The notes below the pieces were generated by a model. That model did no database searches and was not told the origin of the DNA. It saw nothing but the letters and a program-made list of their open reading frames with translations. The position numbers were made by a program, and so were the translations under genes. Positions 26,657 through 35,179 of a DNA stretch of 64,000 nucleotides are shown in pieces. The stretch comes from Agreia sp. VKM Ac-1783 (GTDB lineage: Bacteria; Actinomycetota; Actinomycetes; Actinomycetales; Microbacteriaceae), in contig NZ_FXWI01000003.1 of NCBI RefSeq assembly GCF_900177765.1, forward strand, positions 62,001-126,000, given 5' to 3'. Position 1 is the first letter of the stretch; every line of letters starts with the position of its first letter.

Positions 26657-29600
26657 GCTGCTGCTCCAATAATCGAGATGAGAATCTGGCCGGGCGAGAC
26701 CTGGTCTCCGGGACGCACGTGGATCTCGCCCACGACGCCGTCGGATGCGGCGACGACCGCCGATTCCATCTTCATCGCTTCGAGGGCCATGAGCTTCTGC
26801 CCAGCACTCACCGTCTGGCCCGGCTCGACGCCGATCTGCCACACGGTCGAGGTGAAGGGAGCTGCCACTCCCACCGAGCCCTCGGCGACGACGACGGCGT
26901 CGGCTGGCGCGGCAACCTTCTCGTCGGGCCGCACATCGAATTCACCGGATGCGCGCCAGCGATCCTTCTCCTCGCTGAACGCGCGGGCCTGGGTCTCGCG
27001 GAAGTCGGCGATCGAGCCGGCGTTCTCGGCGAGGAAGCGCTGGTAGTCCGCGATCGCGAACGTTCCCTCTTCGGTCTCGTAGTGCCCACGGCCGGCATCG
27101 GTCTCGGCGCGCAGCTCGAGCAGCTCGTCGGCGCCGACCGGGTACCACTCGATGCGGTCGAAGAAGCGCAGCGCCCACGGGTTCTCCTGGAACAGGCCGC
27201 CGCGGCGGAACCTGTTCCAGACCTGCACGGTGCGGCCGACGAACTGGTAGCCGCCCGGCCCCTCCATGCCGTAGATGCACATGTAGGCGCCGCCGATGCC
27301 GACCGAGTTCTCTGCCGTCCACGTGCGAGCGGGGTTGTACTTGGTGGTCACGAGCCGGTGCCGCGGGTCGAGCGGCGTGGCCACGGGGGCGCCGAGGTAG
27401 ACGTCTCCGAGTCCGAGCACCAGGTAGGTGGCGTCGAACACGGTCTTCATGACGTCGTCGACCGAGTCGAGGCCGTTGATGCGGCGAATGAAGTCGATGT
27501 TCGACGGGGTCCACGGCGCATCGGCGCGCACACCGTTCATGTAGCGCTCGATGGCGAGATGCGTGGCCGGGTCGTCCCACGACAGCGGCAGGCGCACCGT
27601 GCGCGAGGGCACGACCAGCTCGTGCGTTGCCGGGATGTCGTTCTCCAGTTCGCGCAGCAGGCCCGCCAGCGCGGTGGCCTTCAGCTCGGAGGAGTCGGTG
27701 TGGATCTGCAGCGAGCGGATGCCGGGGGTCAGCTCGAGCACGCCGCGGGGCGACTCGCTCTGCAGTCTCTCCATGAGCGCGTGCACGCGCATCCGCAACC
27801 CGAGATCGAGCGTGAGGTCGCCGTACTCGACGAGCAGGTTGTCGTCGCCGTCGCGGCGATACGTCACCGACGGCCGCGCCTCGGTTGCCGCGAGCCGATC
27901 GATCACGCCGTCGTCGCCGTCGCCGCCCGAACTCCTGACGCTGAACGAGGCGCGGTCGGCGTCGAGGGCGGCCGCGTCGGCCTCGCGCACGGGAACGAAG
28001 TGGATCGTGTCTCCGGGGCGCAGCTGGCCGAGCTTCCACAGTTCGCCGCTGGCGACCACGGCCGGGCAGACGAAGCCGCCGAGGCTGGGGCCGTCAGGGC
28101 CGAGGATGATCGGGGTGTCGCCGGTGAAGTCGATGGCGCCCACGGCGTAGGGGTTGTCGTGGATGTTCGACGGGTGCAGGCCCGCTTCGCCGCCGTCTTC
28201 GCGCGCCCACTCGGGCCGCGGCCCATCGAGCCGCACGCCGGTTCGGGCGGAGTTGTAGTGCACCGTGTAGTCGGTCGCATAGAAGACGTTCAGATCGGCG
28301 CGCGTGAAGAAGTCGGGGGCGCCGTGCGGCCCCTCCGTCACACCGATCTGCCAGGTCGTGGTCAGCGCGGGACGACGCTCGGCGGGGGTCGGGCCGCCGA
28401 CCAGCGACAGGCGTGTGCCGCTCGCGAATGCCGGATGCGCGGCATCCGAATCGGGCGAGCCTGGTCGCAGCACGTCGCCGGGTAGCAGGGCGCGGCCGGC
28501 GTGCCCGCCGAACTTGCCGAGCGTGAAGGTGGACGCGCTGCCGAGATAAAGGGGAACGTCGATGCCGCCGCGCACGGCGAGATAGGCGCGCTGGCCCGGG
28601 CCGTGCAGGGTGCCGATGGCGAGCACGCTGCCCGCGGCGGCCTCGACCGGCTCCCAGAAGGGCACCTCGACTCCGTCGAGGGTGGCGGATGCCGGTGCGC
28701 CGGTCAGGGCGATCAGGCTCGGCGCGCTGAATCGCAGGGTCGGGCCGGTGGCGGTGATCTCGAGCGCGGGCGCTCCCGCGGGGTTGCCGACGGCGAGGTT
28801 CGCCTCCGAGAACGAGACGGAGTCCATGGGGCCGCTCGGCGGCACGCCGATCTGCCAGTATCCGGTGCGCCCGGGCAGATCCTGCACCGTCGTCATCGCT
28901 CCGGCATCCAGAACATCGATGCGGGGGTCGGGGTCTGCGGTCTGATCGAGGGTGGAGGTCGAGTGCACGGCGGCGCGCAGCCCGGTCTCGTCGGTGAGTG
29001 AGCGCAGCAGGCCGAGGTTGGTGACGACGCCGTCGACGCGGCTGGCATCGAGTCCCTCGCGCAGCAGGTCGAGCGCGGCGTCGCGACTGGGAGCGGCGGC
29101 GATGACCTTCGCCAGCATGGGGTCGTAGTAGGGCGAGACCTCGAGCCCGGTCTCGATCCAGCCGTCGACGCGCACGCCGCTGAGCTCGGCGCTGCCGAAG
29201 CCGGGGAACGCCGCGTGGGTGACGAGTCCCGAGCTGGGCAGGCCGTTCTTGTCGGGATCTTCGGCGTACACGCGGGCCTCGAAGGCGTGGCCGTTCGGCT
29301 CGAACGGTGTCGTGAAGATCGCCGGGTCGATGCCGTCGGCGCCGTCGCGGGCGAGGCGCAGCATCATGGCCACGAGGTCGACGCCGTAGACCTCTTCGGT
29401 GACCGGGTGCTCGACCTGCAGGCGGGTGTTCACCTCGAGAAAAGAGGCCTCTTCACGCACCGGGTCGTAGACGAACTCGACCGTGCCGGCCGAGCGGTAG
29501 TCGACGGATGCCGCAAGCTGTCGGGCGGAATCGTGCAGTTGCCGCCGCACGGCATCCGGAAGCGCGGGAGCCGGCGCCTCTTCGATGACCTTCTGGTTGC

Positions 29601-30306
29601 GTCGCTGCAGAGAGCAGTCGCGGTCGCCGATCACGGCGACGCGGCCGTCGCCGGCGCCGAAGAGCTGCACCTCGACGTGGCGGGCCGGGCGCACGAGGCG
29701 CTCGAGAAACACTCCGGCCGAGCCGAAGTTCTTCTCGCCGAGGCGGGCGACCCGGTCGTAGGCCTCGCGCACCTCGTCGATGCTCGTGCAGGCCTGCATG
29801 CCGATTCCGCCGCCGCCCCCCGTGGCCTTGAGCATCACGGGCAGGCCGATGCGTTCGGCCTCGGCGACGGCCTCGTCGGCGGAGGAGAGAAGCCCGGTGC
29901 CGGCGAGCATGGGCACTCCGGCGCGGGCGGCCAGCTCTCTGGCCGTGTGCTTCTCGCCGAACGAGGCGATCTGCCCGGCAGTGGGGCCGATGAAGCTCAT
30001 GCCGGCGGCCTCGATGCGGCGGGCGAAGTCGAGGTTCTCAGAGAGAAAGCCGTAACCGGGGTGGATCGCGCCCACGCCCAGTCGCTCGGAGACCTCGAGG
30101 ATCGTGTCGATGTCGAGGTACGACTCCTTGGCGGGGGCCGGCCCGAGCCGCACGGCCTCGTCGGCCTCGCGCACATGGGGAGCGGCGCGGTCGGCGTCGG
30201 AGTAGACCGCCACCGTTCTAAGGCCGAGGGTGCGAGCCGAGCGGATGATGCGGCGCGCGATCTCGCCGCGGTTGGCGATGAGCAGGGTGTCGAAGGCGGG
30301 GGTCAT
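26653..30306 (-). CDS. uca: Urea carboxylase
   Basis: 1217-residue biotin enzyme that carboxylates urea to allophanate with ATP and bicarbonate. Order: biotin carboxylase domain (about 1-450, LLIANRGEIARRII, KATGGGGGIGMQ, VEVQLFGAGDG, EVNTRLQVEHPVTE); carboxyltransferase region with AHS2/KipA-like (about 480-790, GMTTVQDLPGRTGYW-type start) and AHS1/KipI-like (about 830-1060) parts; C-terminal biotinyl domain with the biotinylation site MALEAMKMESA. All core motifs look intact. ATGA overlaps on both sides couple it to the DUF1989 gene upstream and allophanate hydrolase downstream. Confidence 0.97.
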   Translation of the reverse strand: MTPAFDTLLIANRGEIARRIIRSARTLGLRTVAVYSDADRAAPHVREADEAVRLGPAPAKESYLDIDTILEVSERLGVGAIHPGYGFLSENLDFARRIEAAGMSFIGPTAGQIASFGEKHTARELAARAGVPMLAGTGLLSSADEAVAEAERIGLPVMLKATGGGGGIGMQACTSIDEVREAYDRVARLGEKNFGSAGVFLERLVRPARHVEVQLFGAGDGRVAVIGDRDCSLQRRNQKVIEEAPAPALPDAVRRQLHDSARQLAASVDYRSAGTVEFVYDPVREEASFLEVNTRLQVEHPVTEEVYGVDLVAMMLRLARDGADGIDPAIFTTPFEPNGHAFEARVYAEDPDKNGLPSSGLVTHAAFPGFGSAELSGVRVDGWIETGLEVSPYYDPMLAKVIAAAPSRDAALDLLREGLDASRVDGVVTNLGLLRSLTDETGLRAAVHSTSTLDQTADPDPRIDVLDAGAMTTVQDLPGRTGYWQIGVPPSGPMDSVSFSEANLAVGNPAGAPALEITATGPTLRFSAPSLIALTGAPASATLDGVEVPFWEPVEAAAGSVLAIGTLHGPGQRAYLAVRGGIDVPLYLGSASTFTLGKFGGHAGRALLPGDVLRPGSPDSDAAHPAFASGTRLSLVGGPTPAERRPALTTTWQIGVTEGPHGAPDFFTRADLNVFYATDYTVHYNSARTGVRLDGPRPEWAREDGGEAGLHPSNIHDNPYAVGAIDFTGDTPIILGPDGPSLGGFVCPAVVASGELWKLGQLRPGDTIHFVPVREADAAALDADRASFSVRSSGGDGDDGVIDRLAATEARPSVTYRRDGDDNLLVEYGDLTLDLGLRMRVHALMERLQSESPRGVLELTPGIRSLQIHTDSSELKATALAGLLRELENDIPATHELVVPSRTVRLPLSWDDPATHLAIERYMNGVRADAPWTPSNIDFIRRINGLDSVDDVMKTVFDATYLVLGLGDVYLGAPVATPLDPRHRLVTTKYNPARTWTAENSVGIGGAYMCIYGMEGPGGYQFVGRTVQVWNRFRRGGLFQENPWALRFFDRIEWYPVGADELLELRAETDAGRGHYETEEGTFAIADYQRFLAENAGSIADFRETQARAFSEEKDRWRASGEFDVRPDEKVAAPADAVVVAEGSVGVAAPFTSTVWQIGVEPGQTVSAGQKLMALEAMKMESAVVAASDGVVGEIHVRPGDQVSPGQILISIIGAAA

Positions 30307-31085
30307 GCGTGGTTCTCTTTCGTCGCGAGCGCTGGGCTGGTCACGATCATTCGCAGCGGAGTGCAGTTGAAGTCGTTGCAGGGGTTGTTCATCTGCGGGC
30401 AGTTCGAGACGATCACGAGCACGTCCATCTCGGCTCGCAGCGCCACGCGCTTGCCGGGGGCAGACATGCCGTCGACGATGCCGAGGGTGCCGTCGGCCTC
30501 GACCGGCACGTTCATGAACCAGTTGATGTTCGAGACGAGGTCGCGGGCACCCAGACCGTGCCGCGCGGCTTCGGCGAGGAAGTTCTCTCGGCAGCCGTGC
30601 TGGTGCTCGGTGTGAAAGCCGTAGCGCAGCGTGTTCGACTCCTTGGAGCAGGCGCCGCCGATCGTGTCTTGGCGGTCGATCTCGTTGCCGGTCACGGTCA
30701 TCAGCGGGCGGCCGAGGTTCGAGCGCAGGATCGACCCCTCCCTGAGGTAGGCGTTCTGCTGCCAGGCGAGGGTGTCTGGCGTCGAGTAGCGCTCGTCTGT
30801 ATCGTGCGCGTTGTAGATCAGGAAGTCTGCGGACTGGTTGCCACCGACATCCACGATCGTGAGGGTCTGGCCGGCGAGGAGTCGAGCCGACCAGGGGGCG
30901 AGCGGTGCGACGGTCTCGTCGAGCACGATCGCGTGGGAGTCGGCGTCGGAGTCGGCGTCGGTGTTGCTCGCGAGTGGGCCGTTCGGGTCGAGGATAGTGT
31001 CCACTGAGTAGTGGGCGCCGACCGGAACCGTCGTCTCGATGACGCGGTCGCCCACGGTGTGGGTGGTGGTGGGTGTGGTGGTCAC
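30303..31085 (-). CDS. Urea carboxylase-associated protein 1 (DUF1989)
   Basis: 260-residue member of the DUF1989 (urea carboxylase-associated) family. It has SADFLIYNAHDTDERYS, a Cys in GGACSKESN, and the Cys-rich C-terminal CPQMNNPCNDFNCTP typical of this subfamily. Relatives in guanidine and urea operons act as a two-subunit carboxyguanidine deiminase, so this pair may deiminate carboxylated guanidine rather than act on urea itself. GTG 31085 forms a GTGA overlap with the upstream paralog; a longer in-frame reading would overlap that gene heavily. Confidence 0.88.
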   Translation of the reverse strand: MTTTPTTTHTVGDRVIETTVPVGAHYSVDTILDPNGPLASNTDADSDADSHAIVLDETVAPLAPWSARLLAGQTLTIVDVGGNQSADFLIYNAHDTDERYSTPDTLAWQQNAYLREGSILRSNLGRPLMTVTGNEIDRQDTIGGACSKESNTLRYGFHTEHQHGCRENFLAEAARHGLGARDLVSNINWFMNVPVEADGTLGIVDGMSAPGKRVALRAEMDVLVIVSNCPQMNNPCNDFNCTPLRMIVTSPALATKENHA

Positions 31086-31930
31086 AGTCCTCGGGCCTCC
31101 GCGTAGTCGATCGAGTTGAGGTAGGCGCGATTCACCTCGGGCGTCGCGGTGAACTGCGGGTTTCCCACAAGCGTCGGGTCTCCCGGCCAAGCGTGCACGC
31201 GGAGGGGCCCGACCAAGTAGTCGTCTGCCGGGTCGAGCGGATGCGGCACGTTGACGATCAGCACGAGCAGGGGAAGTTCGGCCACGAGCTCGACGTGCGT
31301 GCCCTCGCCGGCGCTTCCCGTGAACGTGAGCCCGCCATCCGCCTCGACGTGCACGCCCTGAAAGAACGAGACGCTGGGCGGCAGGTCGCGCCCGGTGAGT
31401 CCGTGCTTGGCGGCGGCGAGGAGAAAGCGCGAGCGGCCGGATGGCGACGGTCCCTCGGGCGCTGCCGATCCGTACTTCGCCGTCGCGGATTCGTCGGTGC
31501 TGGTGCCGCAGAAGGTGTCGTGCCGACCGGAGGTGTCGGCGGTGATGGTCGCCAGCGCCCTTCCGTCTCCCGAGAGCAGCGGATGACCCGTGCTGAGGTA
31601 CGCCTGCCATGGGATCTTGATCGTGTCGGCGACGTTGAGCCGCTCGTTCGTCTCGAGCGCGTTGTACAGAATGACGTGGGCGCAGGCGCTGCCCGTCGGG
31701 TCATCGAGACGCAGCCGGGTGCCGCGCGCGACGACCCGATGGGTGTAGCCGCCGGGCGCCACCGTCTCGGCCCAGGTCAGGCTGTCGCGATCGACCCCGT
31801 CTGGCACCACCGGCGACGTGGATGCCGGCCGGTAGGGCATGTAGTCGGCGGTGCGGGCGGCCTGGGCTCGGGCATCGGCCCGGGCCGCCAGCACGCTGTC
31901 GGTCTGGTGCTCGTCGGCTATCGAGGTCAT
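31082..31930 (-). CDS. Urea carboxylase-associated protein 2 (DUF1989)
   Basis: 282-residue DUF1989 paralog of the next gene. Shared elements are CAHVILYNALETNERLN, FCGTSTDESATAKYG and FFQGVHVEADGG. Lacking the paralog's Cys-rich C-terminus, it is the likely second subunit of a heteromeric enzyme. In related organisms such pairs turn carboxyguanidine into allophanate, making the operon a guanidine route; that is established for homologs, inferred here. A strong hairpin at 31968-32000 lies between this gene and the permease. Confidence 0.87.
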   Translation of the reverse strand: MTSIADEHQTDSVLAARADARAQAARTADYMPYRPASTSPVVPDGVDRDSLTWAETVAPGGYTHRVVARGTRLRLDDPTGSACAHVILYNALETNERLNVADTIKIPWQAYLSTGHPLLSGDGRALATITADTSGRHDTFCGTSTDESATAKYGSAAPEGPSPSGRSRFLLAAAKHGLTGRDLPPSVSFFQGVHVEADGGLTFTGSAGEGTHVELVAELPLLVLIVNVPHPLDPADDYLVGPLRVHAWPGDPTLVGNPQFTATPEVNRAYLNSIDYAEARGL

Positions 31931-31967
31931 CGGTGGTGCTCTCTTTCGGGTGGTGCGGGGTGCAGTC

Positions 31968-32000
31968 GGGCCGCGTCACGGCATCCGTGTGACGCGGCCC
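31968..32000 (-). terminator. Strong hairpin between permease and DUF1989 genes
   Basis: A perfect 12-bp stem, GGGCCGCGTCAC with GTGACGCGGCCC, around a 9-base loop. There is no T-run after it on the minus strand. It could attenuate transcription or protect an RNA end within the urea operon rather than fully terminate. Confidence 0.55.
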
Positions 32001-32078
32001 AGGCGGTGGGTCTAGGCGGCGGGTCTAGGCGGCGGGTCTACTCGGTGGGTCTAGGCGATCGGGCTAGGCGATCGTTGC
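32001..32078. repeat. 13-bp tandem repeat, six units
   Basis: Units of 13 bp at 32001, 32014, 32027, 32040, 32053 and 32066. The consensus AGGCGGCGGGTCT is exact in units 2 and 3 and decays in the others. The permease stop codon (32064-32066) falls in the array, so copy changes could alter its C-terminus. Confidence 0.85.
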
Positions 32079-33665
32079 GACCGCGCCGGCTTCCGCGGGC
32101 GCGCCGCTCGGCCTCGCCGACGTCGGCAGGTGGCCCAGGCTGATGGCGCCGTGCCGGGTGTGAGCGTGCCGGTGAACGAGGAAGCCGACGACGAGGGTCG
32201 CGCCGATGAAGAGCAGGGCGCTCCACTGCAGCCACCAGGTCTCGCCAGTGAGGTCGTAGATCTCGGCCCGGGGCCAGACCAGGTTGATGACCATGCCGAT
32301 CTGATACGCGACGGCGATGATGTTCACCGGAAGGCCCCACTTGCCCAGGCTAAACAGCGGCTTGCCCGTCTCGTCGACGCCGGGCGGAAAGCCCTGGTCG
32401 GGTGCTTTGAGACGGCGAACGAGCAGCGGCACCGTGACGCCGAGGTAGGCCAGGTAGAGCATCGCGATGCAGAGGCTCGAGAGTGCGGTGAAGATGGCGG
32501 CCTGTCCGAAGTTGACCGCCAGGGCGAGGGCTGCGCCGACGCCGATGACGACGCTCGTGGCGATGGGAGTTCCCGTGCGGGGCGACACCGCGGCGAGCGT
32601 GCGCCAGAACGGCAGGGCGCGCTCGCGGGCCATCGAGAACATCATGCGCGAGCCGGATGTCTGCACCGCCAGGGTGCAGGCGAACACGGCGACCGCGACG
32701 GCCACGAGTAGCAGTCGACCGAAGACCGGGCCGAGGCGCTCGGTCACGACGTAGGCGATGCCACCGCCAGCGAGGCTGCCGTCGGTCAGGCTCGGGGCCG
32801 CGACCAGGGCGGCAATGATCAGCAGCGCACCGCCGAGGCCCGACACCACGACCGCGCGAATGATCGTCTTGGGGATCGTCTTGCGCGGAGCGTGCGTCTC
32901 TTCGGAGAGTTCGCCGGCCGAGTCGAAGCCCACGAGCACATAGGCGGCCATCAGCGACGAGGCGAGGAAAGCCCAGATGTAGGGGGAGTCCGAGGGGGCG
33001 GTGCCCTCGGTCGTGAAGACCACCGACGGGCTGCGAGCGGGAAGCAGCAGCAGGGCGGTGACCAGCACCGCCACGCCGACGATCTCGATCAGCACGCCGA
33101 CGCTCGTGGCGAGGGCCATGATGCGCACGCTGAGGATGTTGACGACGGTGGTGATGACCAGCAGGATCACGCCGAGCAGCACGGCGTTCTGGGCGCCGGT
33201 TGGTGAGGTGAGCGTAGGGTCTGCGGTGGGGCCGCCGACGATCTGGAACCCGTCCCAGATGGCGGGCAGGACTGCCTGCACCGCGATGGCGGCGACCGCG
33301 ACGGTGAGCGTCTGCGCCACGATCATGACCCAGCCGGTGAACCAGCCGAAGGTCGTTCCCGCGAGGCGGCTGGCCCACTGGAAGATCGAGCCAGCAATCG
33401 GCCAGCGCGCGGCGAGCTGGGCGAAGTTGAGTGCCACCAGAAGCTGGCCGGCGAACACCAGGGGCCAGGTCCAGAAGAAGGCGGCTCCGCCGAGGCCGAA
33501 GCCCAGCCCGAACAGCTGAAAGACCGTCGTGAGGATCGAGACGAACGAGAAGCCTGCGGCGAACGAGGCGAAGGAACCGACACCGCGGTGCAGTTCCTGG
33601 CGGTAGAGCTTGTGGTTCTGGTGGGCTGGAGCGAGGTGGATCGGGGATGGTTCCGGGGCACTCAT
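32064..33665 (-). CDS. APC-superfamily permease (urea/amine uptake)
   Basis: 533-residue amino acid-polyamine-organocation permease with about 12 transmembrane helices. The signatures SFASFAAGFSFVSILTTVF and GFDSAGELSEETHAPRKTIP are typical of the choline/GABA/urea-linked permeases found in urea carboxylase operons. It is the first gene of the operon and presumably supplies urea, guanidine or an amine. An AmtR-like palindrome lies 33 bp upstream of the start. The last codons AGAVATIA overlap the 13-bp tandem repeat. Confidence 0.92.
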   Translation of the reverse strand: MSAPEPSPIHLAPAHQNHKLYRQELHRGVGSFASFAAGFSFVSILTTVFQLFGLGFGLGGAAFFWTWPLVFAGQLLVALNFAQLAARWPIAGSIFQWASRLAGTTFGWFTGWVMIVAQTLTVAVAAIAVQAVLPAIWDGFQIVGGPTADPTLTSPTGAQNAVLLGVILLVITTVVNILSVRIMALATSVGVLIEIVGVAVLVTALLLLPARSPSVVFTTEGTAPSDSPYIWAFLASSLMAAYVLVGFDSAGELSEETHAPRKTIPKTIIRAVVVSGLGGALLIIAALVAAPSLTDGSLAGGGIAYVVTERLGPVFGRLLLVAVAVAVFACTLAVQTSGSRMMFSMARERALPFWRTLAAVSPRTGTPIATSVVIGVGAALALAVNFGQAAIFTALSSLCIAMLYLAYLGVTVPLLVRRLKAPDQGFPPGVDETGKPLFSLGKWGLPVNIIAVAYQIGMVINLVWPRAEIYDLTGETWWLQWSALLFIGATLVVGFLVHRHAHTRHGAISLGHLPTSARPSGAPAEAGAVATIA

Positions 33666-33697
33666 GGGCGCGACCTTCCGCGGACAGGGACTCGAAT

Positions 33698-33715
33698 ACC
33701 TGTCGATTGACAGGT
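33698..33715. promoter_or_regulatory. AmtR-like operator palindrome
   Basis: ACCTGTCGATTGACAGGT: perfect 7-bp arms around a 4-base centre, 33 bp upstream of the permease start. It contains CTGTC-N4-GACAG, the motif I recall for mycobacterial AmtR, a TetR nitrogen regulator of urea carboxylase genes. The TetR at 24209 is the likely binder. Confidence 0.72.
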
Positions 33716-33880
33716 GATGCTCCCATGCTGTGCGACGGCAGTTGCGCGCCGGTTTCGCGGTTGTTAAATTCAGGTTTCGCGGTGGTCGTTCATGTTTCCG
33801 GCGAGTGCCAGCTTGCTGAAAGCGCCCTTAGTGGGTGATCGCGCATCCGGTGCCGGCGCGCTCGCCCGCTCGGCGTCCTG

Positions 33881-33978
33881 CGCGCTGATCGAGTAGCGGC
33901 GCGACGAAGGAGCCCGCGTATCGAGATCACCGTCGACGTGGTCTCGATACGGCCGCGGGCGGCCTACTCGACCAGCGA
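33881..33978. repeat. Intergenic palindromic repeat, family A
   Basis: A third full copy, with arms CTGATCGAGTAGCGGCGCG and CCTACTCGACCAGCG and central GTATCGAGATCACC / GTGGTCTCGATAC. Part of the 391-bp gap 33666-34056, which otherwise holds only the AmtR-like palindrome and the left arm of the next hairpin. Confidence 0.85.
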
Positions 33979-34006
33979 GCAGCTGTTTCCCTGCTCGAGG
34001 TGTGAC

Positions 34007-34071
34007 CGCCGAGGTGTGAGAAATGGCCCTTCATTCAGCTCGCGAAGGGCGATTCCTCACACCTCGCGGCG
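34007..34071. repeat. Long inverted repeat at methyltransferase 3' end
   Basis: The left arm CGCCGAGGTGTGAGAAATGG with following CCCTT (34007-34031) pairs with a right arm at 34045-34071 containing CCTCACACCTCGCGGCG. The arms match over about 25 bases with a few mismatches. The methyltransferase stop (34057-34059) lies inside the right arm, so the hairpin would form at the transcript end. Confidence 0.75.
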
Positions 34072-34674
34072 TCGCGCGACGATGGCCGCGTGCGGTCGGG
34101 TGTTCGGCGAGGTGCGGGTGTGCGTCTCGATCACCTCGAATCCGGATGCGCGCAGCCGCTCGCCGAGTTCGGCCGTCGGCCAGCGGTAGGCCGTCGTCAC
34201 GGCGTGGTCGAAGGACTCGATCACTGGCCCCTCGAAGAACCCCGCCAGCAGGAGCCCGCCCGGCCGCAGCACGCGCGCGATCTCGTCGACGGCCGAGCGG
34301 ATCGCATCCGGAGTGTGGTGGATCAACGAGTACCAGGCGAGCACCCCGCCGAGCGAGGCGTCGGATGCGTCGAGCGCCTCGACGCTTCCCGTCGCGAATC
34401 GCACGTCGGGGTATGTGGCGCGAGCGTGCTCGACGAACGCGGGCGTGAGGTCGACGCCGCGAATGTCGAGGCCGCGTTGGGCGAGGAAGTTCGTCCAGTG
34501 GCCGGGGCCGCATCCGACGTCGACAGCGGGTCCGTCGATCTGAGCGCCCCAGCTTGCGATGAGCGCTGCGTCCGAGGGGTGCATTGCCTCGACCGATCCG
34601 AGGAGTTCGATGTACTCGGCCGCCCGAGCGGAGTACGCATCGGCAATCTCGATGGTGGGGAGCTCGCCAGTCAT
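34057..34674 (-). CDS. SAM-dependent methyltransferase
   Basis: 205-residue class I methyltransferase. SAM-binding motif I is PAVDVGCGPGHWTNFL, motif II has the acidic end GVDLTPAF, and motif III is RVLRPGGLLLAGFF. Between them SLIHHTPDAIRSAVDEIARV is typical of Methyltransf_11/25 proteins. Single gene with no operon partner; substrate unknown. Confidence 0.9.
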   Translation of the reverse strand: MTGELPTIEIADAYSARAAEYIELLGSVEAMHPSDAALIASWGAQIDGPAVDVGCGPGHWTNFLAQRGLDIRGVDLTPAFVEHARATYPDVRFATGSVEALDASDASLGGVLAWYSLIHHTPDAIRSAVDEIARVLRPGGLLLAGFFEGPVIESFDHAVTTAYRWPTAELGERLRASGFEVIETHTRTSPNTRPHAAIVARRREV

Positions 34675-34717
34675 GACTCCAGCCTGTCACGCTGCGCGGT
34701 TGTGGCACGCTGGCCAC

Positions 34718-35011
34718 ATGAACAGAACGCCTGCGGCCGCATCGTCCAACCCGCTCGCATCCACGGCTCTCGTCGCGGGTTGCGGGTCTGCTCTGTTCGC
34801 CCTTCTCGCACTGTTCTCGGGATTCGGCACGATCGCGGGAGCGTTTGCCGTCCTTCAGGGGATCGCGGCGGTGATCTTCGGTCTTCGCGCGCTTCGCTTG
34901 GCGGCTCGCGGCGCAGCTGGAACGGCGCAGGCGCGGATCGGCACCATTCTCGGAACGGCCGGAATCATCGTGCCGCTCGTGTTGGTGTTCATCGCCACCC
35001 GAATGGTCTGA
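34718..35011 (+). CDS. Small membrane protein
   Basis: 97 residues with two hydrophobic hairpin-like segments (ALVAGCGSALFALLALFSGF and ILGTAGIIVPLVLVFIA). It resembles DUF4190-type proteins with repeated GxxG helices, but the match is by style only. It is divergent from the methyltransferase, with 43 bp between starts. No function can be assigned. Confidence 0.6.
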   Translation: MNRTPAAASSNPLASTALVAGCGSALFALLALFSGFGTIAGAFAVLQGIAAVIFGLRALRLAARGAAGTAQARIGTILGTAGIIVPLVLVFIATRMV

Positions 35012-35042
35012 CCCTGACATGATCCGCGCGAAGGCCGACAAT

Positions 35043-35108
35043 GCGCATCCATTGTCGCCCAGATGCTCTCATTCACCCTCGAGAGAGCATGTGGCGACGA
35101 ATGGATGA
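35043..35108. repeat. Hairpin repeat, family B
   Basis: The outer arms CATCCATTGTCGCC and GGCGACGAATGGATG enclose inner arms ATGCTCTC and GAGAGCAT. A diverged copy with the same layout is at 47427. It lies between the small membrane protein and the HxlR regulator. Confidence 0.7.
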
Positions 35109-35145
35109 GCTCCGCCGACGCGCAGGCGCTCTGGAATTCAGAGTT

Positions 35146-35158
35146 GCTATTCAATAGC
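35146..35158. promoter_or_regulatory. Candidate HxlR operator/promoter palindrome
   Basis: GCTATTCAATAGC, perfect 6-bp arms around one base, 22 bp before the regulator ATG. AT-rich against its surroundings, it may be both a -10 region and an autoregulatory site. Confidence 0.5.
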
Positions 35159-35179
35159 TAGCGGCGTACTGTGAGGCGC

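Noticed and set aside
26650-28485. Long open frame (over 600 codons) on the plus strand opposite urea carboxylase
   Set aside because: It is antisense to a complete, motif-rich gene; high GC makes long shadow frames common, and the product has no motif or ribosome site.
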